From positions 62,001-126,000 of the forward strand of contig JAPLOA010000048.1 of the NCBI GenBank assembly GCA_026400835.1: a DNA stretch of 64,000 nt, given 5' to 3'. The stretch is from Planctomycetales bacterium (GTDB lineage: Bacteria > Planctomycetota > Planctomycetia > Planctomycetales > Planctomycetaceae). Below are positions 1 to 9,308 of this stretch, piece after piece. Numbering within the stretch: the first letter of the stretch is position 1; each line of letters starts with the position of its first letter. The notes under the pieces are model-generated. The model was not told the DNA's origin. It saw only the letters and a list, made by a program, of their open reading frames with translations, and ran no database searches. The position numbers and the translations under genes are program-made.

Positions 1-1357
1 TTGGCAAGGGGCGATTCAGATTGTCATGAACTTCAATCGTATGATCAATCCCCAGTGCATAATACATTGTGGCGGCCAGATCGCCGGTGGTCACAGGATC
101 ACGGTCAGGGACGGCTCCGTATTTGTCGGAGGCTCCATACACTGCGCCTCCCTGGACTCCACCGCCCGCCATCAATACGGTGTAGCATTTCGGCCAATGG
201 TCGCGACTGATGTTGGTATTGATCTTCGGGGTTCGGCCAAACTCACCCATCCAGATGACAAGTGTCTCATCGAGCAATCCGCGATCACTCAGATCATTCA
301 GCAGCACCGGCAGCGTGTGGTCTGTCGATGGAAAATGCCACTCGGGAAGGATTTCATACATTCGGGTATTGTCAAATCCGTGAGTGTCCCAACCGCCGTC
401 AGTCTTGCTGCGGCCACCGATGCTCTGAGCAAAATACACCGTTGTGAATTTGACCCCTGATTCGACCAGTCTGCGAGCCAGGAGGCAGCCCTGACCATAG
501 GTCGTTCGGCCGTAAGAATCTCGCACAACTTCCGGCTCTTTCGACAGATCAAAGGCATCTCGGACCTTCTCCGAATTCAGCATCGCCAGCGCGCGGTCGT
601 AATAGGCATCCAGTCCTCGAGCGGCTGCGGATCGATCGAGCGTCCGGGCCTGATTGTTAATCAGTTCCTGAAGTTGACGGCGGTCCTGCAAACGGCCCAG
701 CGTTACGTCTGATGGAAGACTGAGCTGAGACAACTTGAAGTTTGCCTGATTAGGATCATCACGAAAAAAGAGCGGATCATGTTGCTTACCAAGAAAGCTG
801 GCTCGCTGTCCGGGCGTCGTTGATCCATCAGAGATTTGATAAGGGTAGGAGACGAATGTCGGCATTCCATTTGAGTTGGGAGCGACCGCATCCACAACCG
901 AACCGTAACCAGGAAACAGATCCAGCGATTCACGCAGGCGCTGATCGTCGATCGGCGGTTCAAAGCCTGTCAGTGCGGTGTAACCAGCCGAATTGTGATT
1001 GTTCATGGTATGATGCACCGTTCGAATCTGAGCGATTCGATGCATCACTTTCGCCGTCTCCGGCAGATGCTCACAAATCGACATTCCGGGCACTGACGTA
1101 GGGATTGCTTGATAAAAGGAACGATAGCCGTCCGGAGCATCAGGTTTCATGTCGAACGTATCAACATGACTGGGCCCGCCCCACTGGAACAGAAAAATCA
1201 CGGACTTCGCCGTTGCCGTGCGAGATTGTTTCGGCAGCCGCTCCTGAGCTTTTAATAGTCGCGGCAGATTGAGCCCCAACAGGCCAGCGCCACCGACACG
1301 GACCAGATCTCGCCGATGAATCCGTGCGGCCTGATCAACGATGCTGTTCCATTGCAT
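1..1357 (-). CDS. DUF1501 protein (C-terminus cut by window edge)
   Basis: DUF1501 proteins belong to the alkaline phosphatase/sulfatase-like superfamily, are abundant in Planctomycetes and have no settled substrate. About 452 residues are visible; the reading frame is still open at base 1. The N-terminus carries a twin-arginine-like signal (HRRDLVRVGGAGLLGLNLP), followed by the family signatures SVIFLFQWGGPSHVDTFD, LVIWMGEFGRTP and a C-terminal GLLDETL...RDHWP...MAGGGVQGG stretch. The ATG at 1357 sits one base after the stop of the FHA gene (TGAGATG), so the two are probably translated together. The usual partner gene (DUF1549/DUF1553) is not visible here and could lie beyond the edge. Family assignment is firm; enzymatic role is unknown. 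Confidence 0.93.
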   Translation of the reverse strand, partial: MQWNSIVDQAARIHRRDLVRVGGAGLLGLNLPRLLKAQERLPKQSRTATAKSVIFLFQWGGPSHVDTFDMKPDAPDGYRSFYQAIPTSVPGMSICEHLPETAKVMHRIAQIRTVHHTMNNHNSAGYTALTGFEPPIDDQRLRESLDLFPGYGSVVDAVAPNSNGMPTFVSYPYQISDGSTTPGQRASFLGKQHDPLFFRDDPNQANFKLSQLSLPSDVTLGRLQDRRQLQELINNQARTLDRSAAARGLDAYYDRALAMLNSEKVRDAFDLSKEPEVVRDSYGRTTYGQGCLLARRLVESGVKFTTVYFAQSIGGRSKTDGGWDTHGFDNTRMYEILPEWHFPSTDHTLPVLLNDLSDRGLLDETLVIWMGEFGRTPKINTNISRDHWPKCYTVLMAGGGVQGGAVYGASDKYGAVPDRDPVTTGDLAATMYYALGIDHTIEVHDNLNRPLP

Positions 1358-1358
1358 C

Positions 1359-4019
1359 TCAGAAGCCTTTCAGAAACTTTCGAAGTTCCGGATCGTCATC
1401 GTCTTCACTCTTGTCGTCGCCGATGTCAAACCAATTTGACGCTTCATCTTCCTCCACGACCTCGACGACTTCTTCTGCGGCTACTTCTTCTCCCGCGACT
1501 ACGTCCGGGCTCTCATAATCTGCCGTCGCGACATCGTCAGCAGCAATCTCGGCAAAATCCCACACCTCTTCAACATCGTCTACTTCCTCTACGACTGCAG
1601 ATTCTTCCATTACGGTTTCGATCACTTCGGCGATCGGTTCCGTTACTGTTTCAGGTTCTGCGACTATCTCAGTTTCGGCCACGTCTTCGACCAGTTCGAT
1701 TTCTTCCAGTTCAGCATCGAATTCATCAACTGCATCAACCTGTTCAACTGTCGCAACCGGCTGTACGGTCTCCACTTCATCAAAGAAGTCGAACTCTTCA
1801 ACAGCCTCAACTTCTTCAACAGCCTCAACTTCTTGAGCGGCCTCAATTTCGGCTTCGTACTCGGCGAATTCCTCGACAACTGAGCTGTCCTGCGTCCCAT
1901 GAACGGGTAGCGTGGCAAGAGGTTCAATTGCAGCGTCCTCAGTAACCGCGACAGGTTGAGGATCTTCGTTGAGAAAATCAAACCCGCCGCCAGAATTCGG
2001 TTCGGCAACTTCAGAAAGCTCCACGTCGTCCCATGAAGGTGTGGAAGCCGGAACGACAGCCTGTTCCCAGGACGCCACTTCTGGTGGCGAAACGTTATCA
2101 GTAAGTTTTTGATCACTAAGGCCGGGATCTTCCAGTAGTTCGATATCGTCAACGACTGCCTCCGCCGGTTGCTCTTCAACCACGTCCACCGCGTCTTCAA
2201 CAGCTTCGGAGAACCAGTCAGTTTCAGAGGATTTCTCTTCAGCACCAACGGCTTCAACAGCATCAGCCTGTTCAATCACCTGCTGTGGCTCGTCGACTTC
2301 AATACCCAGCATGTCGAAGAAATCGAAGGGTTCGTCCAATACTTCAACCGCCGCCTCATTCTCAATAACGTCAACCGCCTCAACGGGCTCTTCGACAGGT
2401 TCTGCTGCGACAGGTTCCTCCAACCATTCCTCGACCGAACCAGTCGCTTCAACAGAATCAGCCTGTTCGATCACCTGCTGTGGCTCGTCGACTTCAATAC
2501 CCAGCATGTCGAAGAAATCGGAGGGTTCTTCCGATACTTCAACCGCCGCTTCGTCATCAAGAACCTGAACGGCCTCAACGAGCTCTTCGACAGGTTCTGC
2601 TGCGACAGGTTCCTCCAACCATTCCTCGACCGAACCAGTCGCTTCAATTGCAGCGACCTGTTCGATCGTCTGCTTCGGCTCGTCGTCAACGATGCCCAAC
2701 TCTTCGAAAAAGTTGAAGGGCTCATCGTGATCCGGAACTTCGACGAGCTCAGCCGACTCTTCGATTTCTTCAACGAAATCGGCGTCAACCAGTTCTTCCG
2801 CGAGCACCTGAGGTTCTTCAAGCACTTCCACGAATTGGTTGTTCAGCAGATCAGCCTCTTCAAAATCCGCGGTGAGTGCATTGGCCGGAGTCCCTTCATC
2901 CAGCAGTTCGACTGCCTCGACAGACACTTCGTCAAGGACTTCAACAGGCTCGTCGTCAAGGACCTCAACAGCTTCGACAGGCTGTTCAGCGAGGACTGCT
3001 TCAGCGACTTCCTCAGCAAAAATGTCCTCTTCATCCAGAACCTCCACGACCTCTTCCACGACGTCGTCAATAGTTCCGGCAGCGGCAGAGCCAGATGGAC
3101 CTTCAGGAGGCACAATGGATTCGTCGCTTTGATTTCCACCCAGGAACGACATGTCGTCCGGTGAGTCGTCAGTGAGCCATGAGGATTCAGGTGCCGCTGA
3201 TTGATAATCATCCGTGTCAATGCTTTCAGCCGCGCTGTCCTCAAACGATGACGGATTGACAGATTCTGCCTTCGTAATCCCTTCAGCAACCGGAGCAACA
3301 ACTGTCGCGATCACCGCTGCCGCAGCAGCTTTCTTCACTGCGGGGGCGGCGATGTCGGCAATTTCATCGCCGCTTTGCGAAGACGCCGGTTTCGCTGATG
3401 TTGGCTTGCCAATGGCGTCGCTCGTGGGATCTTTCCTGATCCGAGCGGTTTCTTCATGCGCCTCGGCGGATGCTCCGGCGTGTTCGACAGAATACTGAAG
3501 AGGCGGTTTACTTTTGAATTCTTCAGCGATGATTGCAGCGGCGGAACCAACGACTGTGGAAGATTCAGAGGCACCGCTGGTTGACCTGGTGCTTTTACGC
3601 GAACGCTCCCCTTCGCTTTTCGTCGTGGATCCGGAATCTTCCTTGAGATGCACGATGAAGTTGACGGGGCCCAACGTGAGAATCGAACCCGTCTTCAGTT
3701 CAACTCGCTCCCCGGGCTTTATTCGTTTGTTGTCAACATAGGTGCCGTTGCTGCTGTCAAGATCCGTAACAGAGACGCCATCGCGTCCGACTCGCAGGAA
3801 GCAATGTCGACGACTCATCTGCGGTGCAGAAAGGCGTAAATTGCAGTCGGATCCGCGTCCGATCACGATATCGTGGCGTACGGTGACTCTGCGGACATTG
3901 GCCAATTGCTCCTGCAGCTCCAGGACAACCTTCATGGATTTCGTTCCGTTGGCGACGATGAAGTGGGAATCCAAACACGACGGACACGAACAGTCACTCG
4001 GAGAAGACGTCAGGTTCAT
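1359..4019 (-). CDS. FHA-domain protein with long acidic repeat tail
   Basis: Predicted 886-residue cytoplasmic protein. Residues of about 35-125 form a forkhead-associated domain, which binds phosphothreonine peptides (GRGSDCNLRLS, SRRHCFL, SNGTYVDN are visible). An alternative start is Met29 (MKVVLELQEQ), immediately before the domain; neither start has a convincing ribosome site. The remaining ~750 residues are strongly acidic, rich in Glu, Val, Ala and Asp, with no recognisable domain. They include three copies of a 65-residue unit built on DFFDMLGIEVDEPQQ and EATGSVEEWLEEPVAAEP. The end (DDDDPELRKFLKGF) is basic. An FHA domain suggests Ser/Thr kinase signalling, but no kinase is adjacent. 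Function of the tail is unknown; it may be a disordered scaffold. Confidence 0.9.
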   Translation of the reverse strand: MNLTSSPSDCSCPSCLDSHFIVANGTKSMKVVLELQEQLANVRRVTVRHDIVIGRGSDCNLRLSAPQMSRRHCFLRVGRDGVSVTDLDSSNGTYVDNKRIKPGERVELKTGSILTLGPVNFIVHLKEDSGSTTKSEGERSRKSTRSTSGASESSTVVGSAAAIIAEEFKSKPPLQYSVEHAGASAEAHEETARIRKDPTSDAIGKPTSAKPASSQSGDEIADIAAPAVKKAAAAAVIATVVAPVAEGITKAESVNPSSFEDSAAESIDTDDYQSAAPESSWLTDDSPDDMSFLGGNQSDESIVPPEGPSGSAAAGTIDDVVEEVVEVLDEEDIFAEEVAEAVLAEQPVEAVEVLDDEPVEVLDEVSVEAVELLDEGTPANALTADFEEADLLNNQFVEVLEEPQVLAEELVDADFVEEIEESAELVEVPDHDEPFNFFEELGIVDDEPKQTIEQVAAIEATGSVEEWLEEPVAAEPVEELVEAVQVLDDEAAVEVSEEPSDFFDMLGIEVDEPQQVIEQADSVEATGSVEEWLEEPVAAEPVEEPVEAVDVIENEAAVEVLDEPFDFFDMLGIEVDEPQQVIEQADAVEAVGAEEKSSETDWFSEAVEDAVDVVEEQPAEAVVDDIELLEDPGLSDQKLTDNVSPPEVASWEQAVVPASTPSWDDVELSEVAEPNSGGGFDFLNEDPQPVAVTEDAAIEPLATLPVHGTQDSSVVEEFAEYEAEIEAAQEVEAVEEVEAVEEFDFFDEVETVQPVATVEQVDAVDEFDAELEEIELVEDVAETEIVAEPETVTEPIAEVIETVMEESAVVEEVDDVEEVWDFAEIAADDVATADYESPDVVAGEEVAAEEVVEVVEEDEASNWFDIGDDKSEDDDDPELRKFLKGF
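2240..2735 (-). repeat. 195-bp in-frame tandem repeats inside the FHA gene
   Basis: The marker TGCTGTGGCTCGTCG (or its variant) recurs at 2281, 2476 and 2671, an exact 195-bp spacing. Units 1 and 2 are almost identical at DNA level; the third has diverged. Each unit encodes 65 residues, so copy number can change without breaking the frame. Confidence 0.85.
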
Positions 4020-4607
4020 CGCCGGTTTCTGCTCAGGTTGGCAGAAAAGATATCGCGCACCCCTGTCAATTACTCGCGATTTAACGCAACTTTGGCATCA
4101 GATCGTGCCAATTCTGCTCTTCACCCTGCCAAACTTGAACTGCTGGAGAATTCCGACTCGGTTCTGCCTGACGTCGACTTATAAAAGGCAGGGTCGAGGA
4201 ACTCGGAGGGCCAATCTCATTCTACCTGGTGAATCCAACTTCGCGGGCTGTCATTCTCCGGATTTGGTTCCCGTGCGTTTGCCGCCAAGCCACCGTCCAC
4301 AGCATCCCCACCGTTCGCGCACCCCTTCGGGACAACGATGTCAGGTTTCGGGGACAGGCTTTGTGGGGAGCAGCGATTCCGCAATCCTGTCGACGCAGCA
4401 AAGGCTATGTTGCGATTTCCGTGTTTCTCGCATTTTACGGTGGTTTGCGGGACGCCAGGGGCTGCGATAACCTGCACCATTCAACACTGCGGCGGGACGT
4501 CGTGCGATGTGTGCACTCAGGAAGAGTCATCACTTCTCCATTGGGCGGATCCGTTGTGAATTGATTTTGGGACGCAAGGGAAAGCAGAAGGCAGGAATTA
4601 CCATCGA
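4020..4607. other. Divergent intergenic region FHA / ftsH
   Basis: This 588-base gap must hold the promoters of the divergent FHA and ftsH genes. Short open frames exist on both strands but have arginine- and serine-rich, low-complexity translations typical of shadows. No tRNA, terminator or repeat could be identified. Confidence 0.5.
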
Positions 4608-6542
4608 ATGAGTGAACAGTCAGATAATTCTCCACCAAATCCTCCCGCTCAAAAGCCGTCCGGATCTGCAGGTGGCGAACCACGTCGATCGAACTTTGGT
4701 TCGATGACCATGATCCTTGTTTTGATCGCGATCGCGATCGCATTTTTCTCGTATAGCACGTCCCCGTCGAACTACGGCACCACAATTCCGTATTCGTTTT
4801 TCTTTGAACATCTGAAAAGTGGCAAGGTTAAGTCTGTTACGGTGCATGGTGAAATCCTCACTGGCGACTGGGACAAGATCCCCGAAGAAAAACCACCGGG
4901 GCTGACCGGCACTCTGGCAGCTAAGTTCAATACCGTTCTTCCGCCAATGCTGATGCACAATCAGCAACTGAACAATGAGCTGACTCGCCAGGGAGTGCTC
5001 TACAACAACGTTCCGACGTCTGTTTCCACAGGGACGGAGATGCTGTTGTGGATCCTGATGCCGGTTGGTCTGATTCTGATCATGTGGAACATGATGCGAC
5101 GTTCCTCAGACCCGTTCAGCAGCGGCGGAATGATGGGCGGATTCGTTCGCAGTCAGGCACGCCGATTTGAAAAGAGTGAACACTCCACGACATTCAATGA
5201 AGTTGCCGGCCTCAAGTCCGCAAAGCAGGATCTGCAGGAAGTTGTCGAGTTCCTGAAAACACCCAAGCGATTTACTCGACTTGGCGCCAAGATTCCAAAG
5301 GGCGTGCTGCTCGTTGGTCCCCCGGGAACCGGCAAAACTTTGCTGGCACGAGCGACCGCGGGAGAAGCGGGCGTTCCGTTCTTTTCCATCAACGGCTCCG
5401 AGTTCATTCAGATGTTCGTGGGCGTCGGGGCGACTCGTGTTCGCGATCTGTTCAAAACGGCTCGTGAATCATCACCATGCATTATTTTCATTGATGAAAT
5501 TGACGCGGTCGGTCGAGTTCGCGGCGCCGGTGTCGGCGGTGGCCACGATGAACGCGAGCAGACTTTGAATCAGATTCTGAGTGAAATGGACGGCTTCCAG
5601 CAGGGCGATACTGTCATCGTGCTGGCCGCCACAAATCGCTCCGATGTACTCGACCCGGCGTTGCTGCGTCCAGGCCGTTTTGATCGCCATGTGACAGTTG
5701 ACCTGCCGGCTAAGGAAGGACGTTTGGGGATCCTGAAAGTCCATACTCGCAAAGTGCCAATGGCTGATGATGTGAATCTGGAGAGCATTGCGAAGACGAC
5801 CATGGGCTTCAGCGGTGCAGAACTTGAAAAGCTGGTGAACGAGGCTGCTCTGAAAGCCGCACGCGAGGAAAAACGCGCTGTTGAAATGAGCGATTTCCGC
5901 TATGCATATGACATCGTCACGATGGGTGTTCCGCGCGACGAGATCATGGATAAGAAAGAGAAAACTCTCACCGCATGGCACGAAGCCGGACACGCTGTTC
6001 TGGCGTGGGCTCAGGAGGGCATGGACCCGGTTCATAAGGTGTCCATCGTTCCTCGTGGCCGAACTCTGGGTGTCACCCAGTTGATGCCTGAGAGTGAAAT
6101 CAACAACCTCGGCGAACGTATCCTGAAGGCTCGCATCGTCATGACGATGGGCGGTCGCGCTGCCGAGAAGATGAAGTTCAACGAGTATTCTGCCGGGGCT
6201 CAGGGCGACATCAGTCAGGCGACGCAGATCGCACGCCGCATGGTCGCAAGCTGGGGCATGTCAGAAGTCATTGGACCGGTTGCGTTCCGCCAGTCAGAAG
6301 AACATCCGTTTCTCGGCAAGGAAATGCATACTTACCGTGAGTTCAGTGAAGAAACGACCCGCCAGATCGACATCGAAGTTCAGCGCATTATTAAGGAAGC
6401 GGAACTGTCTGCCATCAAACTGCTGACTCAGTATCGTGACAAGCTGGAAGCACTGGTCGATGCTCTTCTGGAGTCTGAAGATCTCGAACGTGAAGCTGTC
6501 GAAAAGATCCTGGGAGAACGTCCGGTCGCAGCCAAAGAATAG
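4608..6542 (+). CDS. ftsH: ATP-dependent zinc metalloprotease FtsH
   Basis: Membrane-anchored AAA+ protease that extracts and degrades membrane and regulatory proteins. It is 644 residues, the normal family size. A proline-rich N-terminus is followed by a first membrane span at about 31-50, a periplasmic domain, a second span at about 145-162, and then the AAA module: Walker A GPPGTGKT at 237-244, Walker B IIFIDEID at 292-299, second region of homology with RPGRFDRH. The zinc site HEAGH lies at 458-462. All catalytic residues are present. The start ATG has a modest upstream GCAGGA about ten bases away. It appears monocistronic; no partner gene follows in the 960-base gap downstream. Confidence 0.97.
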   Translation: MSEQSDNSPPNPPAQKPSGSAGGEPRRSNFGSMTMILVLIAIAIAFFSYSTSPSNYGTTIPYSFFFEHLKSGKVKSVTVHGEILTGDWDKIPEEKPPGLTGTLAAKFNTVLPPMLMHNQQLNNELTRQGVLYNNVPTSVSTGTEMLLWILMPVGLILIMWNMMRRSSDPFSSGGMMGGFVRSQARRFEKSEHSTTFNEVAGLKSAKQDLQEVVEFLKTPKRFTRLGAKIPKGVLLVGPPGTGKTLLARATAGEAGVPFFSINGSEFIQMFVGVGATRVRDLFKTARESSPCIIFIDEIDAVGRVRGAGVGGGHDEREQTLNQILSEMDGFQQGDTVIVLAATNRSDVLDPALLRPGRFDRHVTVDLPAKEGRLGILKVHTRKVPMADDVNLESIAKTTMGFSGAELEKLVNEAALKAAREEKRAVEMSDFRYAYDIVTMGVPRDEIMDKKEKTLTAWHEAGHAVLAWAQEGMDPVHKVSIVPRGRTLGVTQLMPESEINNLGERILKARIVMTMGGRAAEKMKFNEYSAGAQGDISQATQIARRMVASWGMSEVIGPVAFRQSEEHPFLGKEMHTYREFSEETTRQIDIEVQRIIKEAELSAIKLLTQYRDKLEALVDALLESEDLEREAVEKILGERPVAAKE

Positions 6543-6984
6543 TTTGGTCATTGGTCATTGGTCATTGGGCGACGGATCGTCAGGGGCTGTCAACGCACAG
6601 GCGTCCTTGCTGATTCTGCCGGTCGACTTCGTCGTCAGGTTGAATCGTTGGAGCCGAGATCCGTCATTGGTGGTGACCTGGGCTCTGCATTCATGATCCG
6701 CAGACTGTTGCGTCCGTGATTGCCTGCTTTCAGGAAGTTTCAGATGGCTGAACAACTGAAACCGTGGAGACGAACGGCGGATGTGGCTGGTGGTGAAGAG
6801 CCGTTTCCTTTCTGCGTCGTGTGCGGCAATATCAGTATGCCAGCGCTGCCGCCGGGCACGAGTGCTCGCAACGTTGGAGATCTCGCCGATCCGGACGTTT
6901 AACGACGTGCATCCTGATATCCAGCCGGGGTAAGAATAGCACGCCGTCCTTCGCTGAGAATGAGATTCCACGAGCGCAAAAGAA

Positions 6985-7013
6985 AGCACCATCGAGAAGA
7001 ACTCGATGGTGCT
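6985..7013 (-). terminator. Perfect 12-bp hairpin, probable terminator
   Basis: AGCACCATCGAG and CTCGATGGTGCT pair perfectly around a five-base AAGAA loop. Read on the minus strand the stem is followed by TTTCTTTT, fitting a Rho-independent terminator for transcripts arriving from the DUF1080 gene, although that gene's stop is 490 bases away. It could also end ftsH readthrough or belong to an unseen small RNA. Confidence 0.55.
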
Positions 7014-7207
7014 GAATTCTTTGCCACTTGTGTCGTCAGGCAAGGTGTTTGGGGGAGACCTTAAAGACGATGGCCTCCGCCCCTTCCACTCACAGAAAAA
7101 TCGACTCTGCGCGAAATGAAGTGGGCGACCTCGCATAGCAAGGTGGCACTGCAGTTTTCGAACTCCGATGAAGCTTCCTGCGATTCAACGTGAAGCGGTT
7201 CAAGAAG

Positions 7208-7366
7208 GTAGCCGGTTGGTCAGCGGAGCGCAACCACCGGTTCGTGTCAAAACCTGCGATTGCAACCTGACAGGGGTGCCAGAACCGCGGTTTCTGTCAT
7301 CCCTTCAGCATGAGGTTTTTTCTGTTCAGCCACCGGCGGTGCGCCTGTCGGCGACCGCCGGCTACT
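7208..7366. repeat. Inverted pair of GTAGCCGG...CCGGT repeat elements
   Basis: The block GTAGCCGGTTGGTCAGC ... CACCGGT (7208-7242) is met again in reverse orientation at 7330-7366, where the complement reads GTAGCCGGCGGTCGCCGAC ... CGCCGGT. Each element is itself partly palindromic. This is intergenic-repeat behaviour, possibly REP-like. Confidence 0.45.
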
Positions 7367-7501
7367 CTCTGACATCCTTTCAGGATTCATCGCATTGACT
7401 TCTGCCTGGGACACTCGCGAACATGATTTCGCGTTGAACAGAAAAATCGACTCGCACCGGAAACACTTCGATACTTTGAGCCAATTTCTGTGAGCCAATG
7501 A

Positions 7502-8962
7502 TCAATACGGCAATTCTCGAATGTACATGTTCCTGAAGAACAGTTCGCTGCCGTGATGCTGTAATTCGATCTGGTCGGCTCGAACCAGCGGAACCAGACC
7601 GGACTGATCCCAGTAGTTCTCAAGTTCAACCCGGTCAACAATCAGCTTGTCATTCAGCCAGATTGTGACCTTGTTGCCCACCATGCGAATCAGGAATGTA
7701 TTCCATTCGCCTGGCTTCTTGTCAGCCAGCGATGTGGGAGCATTGCGCCAACGGCGATTGTTCCACAAACCGCCCGAACCCAGATTGCGGCCGTTTGTAT
7801 ACTGAGCGACCCATTCTTCTGGTTTCGAAGGATCAGGTTGACCAGGCTTCACTCGTGGATCCCACGGATCCCAGATCTGAATCTGCGGAGTTCCTCGCAG
7901 GTAGATCCCTGAGTCTGCTCCGGGTGGAATCTTCCAGTCGACGTAGAATTCGAAATCGCCGTAATCTTTTGATGTGCAGAGACTCTGGCCTTTTCCGTCG
8001 TAAGTCAGAATGCCTTCCGCAACACTCCAATGCTCCTTCATCACAGTATCAGCTTTCTCCTGAGCTGCCTTCAGGTCATCTCCTGTAAGTGCTCGACGCT
8101 GATTCGCGTTATCATGAGCCAGACCTTTCCAGCCGGACAGATCTTTTCCGTTGAAGAATGTGGTGAAGCCCGCAGGCGGAGTGTTGTCCGCGGAGGTCAG
8201 TGGCTTCGTTGGCGAAGGGGCGTAGTCGGCGAGTTTCAGATTTCGAAACTCCACGCGATCATCATGCCCGGCCAGAACAATGTGGCCCTTCTTGTTTTTC
8301 ATGCCGGGATGAGGATTCCCATCCACTGGTGTGATGTCATCCAGAAACGCGTCCACGATCACAGCACCGTTCAGAATGATCAGTATATGATCTTCGATGA
8401 CGACGATTGTCTGAGTATTCCATTCGCCGACGGGCTTCAGATACCCAAGTTTGGGCGGATAAATTCCGTAGACTGAACCATGGTACTGCCATGGCTTTAG
8501 CCAGTTCAACTTCTGAGTCTTTCCGTCGGCCATAACCGCATCGCCGTTGTAGACTTTGCCGTCGTGATCCAGGATCTGGATCTCCATGCCATCCTTCGAG
8601 GGGTGGCCGTCCTTGGGAACTCGAATTCCAATCCCGTTGTTTCCGCTCTCTTCAAGCTTAAACTCGAAGTGCAGTGCGAAGTCGCTGTATTCCTTTTCAG
8701 TGTAAAGATGCTTGCCACCTTTGTTGCAGATCAAAACACCATCCTGAGCGGCGTAGCCCTTGAGATCTCCGGTCCAGCCGTTCAGGTCCTTGCCGTTGAA
8801 CAGATCGGCCCATGTGGCGGAATCCAGAATGGCCTGAGCAGTTTTAGCGGCGGCAACATTCGGATCAACTTTCTGATCCTGAGCAAGCGCCGTAGTCATC
8901 GACGAAAAGATCGTCGCGGCGACAGCGGAGAACAAAAGTGCTTTGGGAAGCAGGAACTTCAT
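7502..8962 (-). CDS. Secreted protein with two DUF1080 (3-keto-disaccharide hydrolase) domains
   Basis: DUF1080 domains have a concanavalin-like jelly-roll fold, and some members hydrolyse 3-keto-glycosides. A Sec signal peptide (MKFLLPKALLFSAVAATIFS, cleaved near ALA-QDQ) is followed by domain 1 (about 50-245; WADLFNGKDLNGWTGD, GIGIRVPKDGHPSKDGMEIQ) and domain 2 (about 265-485; FTTFFNGKDLSGWKG, SGIYLRGTPQIQIWDP). The ATG at 8971 touches the AGGAG; the in-frame ATG at 8962 has that AGGAG nine bases upstream, so 8962 is preferred. No sugar-binding or oxidoreductase partner is adjacent, although a Gfo/Idh oxidoreductase lies at 21.7 kb. Substrate unknown. Confidence 0.92.
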   Translation of the reverse strand: MKFLLPKALLFSAVAATIFSSMTTALAQDQKVDPNVAAAKTAQAILDSATWADLFNGKDLNGWTGDLKGYAAQDGVLICNKGGKHLYTEKEYSDFALHFEFKLEESGNNGIGIRVPKDGHPSKDGMEIQILDHDGKVYNGDAVMADGKTQKLNWLKPWQYHGSVYGIYPPKLGYLKPVGEWNTQTIVVIEDHILIILNGAVIVDAFLDDITPVDGNPHPGMKNKKGHIVLAGHDDRVEFRNLKLADYAPSPTKPLTSADNTPPAGFTTFFNGKDLSGWKGLAHDNANQRRALTGDDLKAAQEKADTVMKEHWSVAEGILTYDGKGQSLCTSKDYGDFEFYVDWKIPPGADSGIYLRGTPQIQIWDPWDPRVKPGQPDPSKPEEWVAQYTNGRNLGSGGLWNNRRWRNAPTSLADKKPGEWNTFLIRMVGNKVTIWLNDKLIVDRVELENYWDQSGLVPLVRADQIELQHHGSELFFRNMYIRELPY

Positions 8963-9308
8963 GCGGTTCATCTCCTGGAGGCGTTGAGGCGGGAACTGAG
9001 AATGCGGGAATTGCCGCCCTTGACTCGAGCAACTTTAAATGATGGCTCAAGTGACAGTGACGACACATTGTCTGCGGAGGATAATGCAGCAGTCCCATCA
9101 GATGCCACCGTACGCCCATTTATACTTCGGCACGCGCTGCCATGAATTTCTGAAGCAACCCAGCGGCAACAGACTAAAGATCCAGACATCAACTTCTGAG
9201 CATACGCTAACGCAGCATGCATTGCGTCTGCCTGCGAGAAGCTGCCTCGATGCGGTCTGAGATAAAGGGGACATTCTACTTTTTCAACAAAGTCGAAGGT
9301 CCACTTTT
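8963..9308. other. Intergenic region, no gene seen
   Basis: It lies between the stop of sbcC and the start of the DUF1080 gene (both minus strand), so it should contain the DUF1080 promoter. Near 9262-9311 are two related blocks, GGACATTCTACTTTTTC and GGTCCACTTTTTC, probably a small dispersed repeat. No coding region is supported. Confidence 0.45.

Larger units (their letters stand above)
6543..7501. other. Long intergenic region with repeats, no clear gene
   Basis: Nine hundred and sixty bases separate the convergent ftsH and DUF1080 genes. It opens with a triple TTGGTCA tandem at 6543-6567, holds a perfect hairpin at 6985-7013, and a pair of mirrored repeat elements at 7208-7242 and 7330-7366. 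A 193-codon minus-strand frame (6555-7136) has an implausible composition and I do not regard it as a gene. Confidence 0.55.

Noticed and set aside
4217-4564. Overlapping open frames on both strands upstream of ftsH
   Set aside because: Mutually overlapping, compositionally typical of chance frames, and in the expected promoter region.
6555-7136. 193-codon minus-strand open frame downstream of ftsH
   Set aside because: Translation is rich in Arg, Ser, Thr and Pro without hydrophobic core, crosses the hairpin and repeats, and has no ribosome site.
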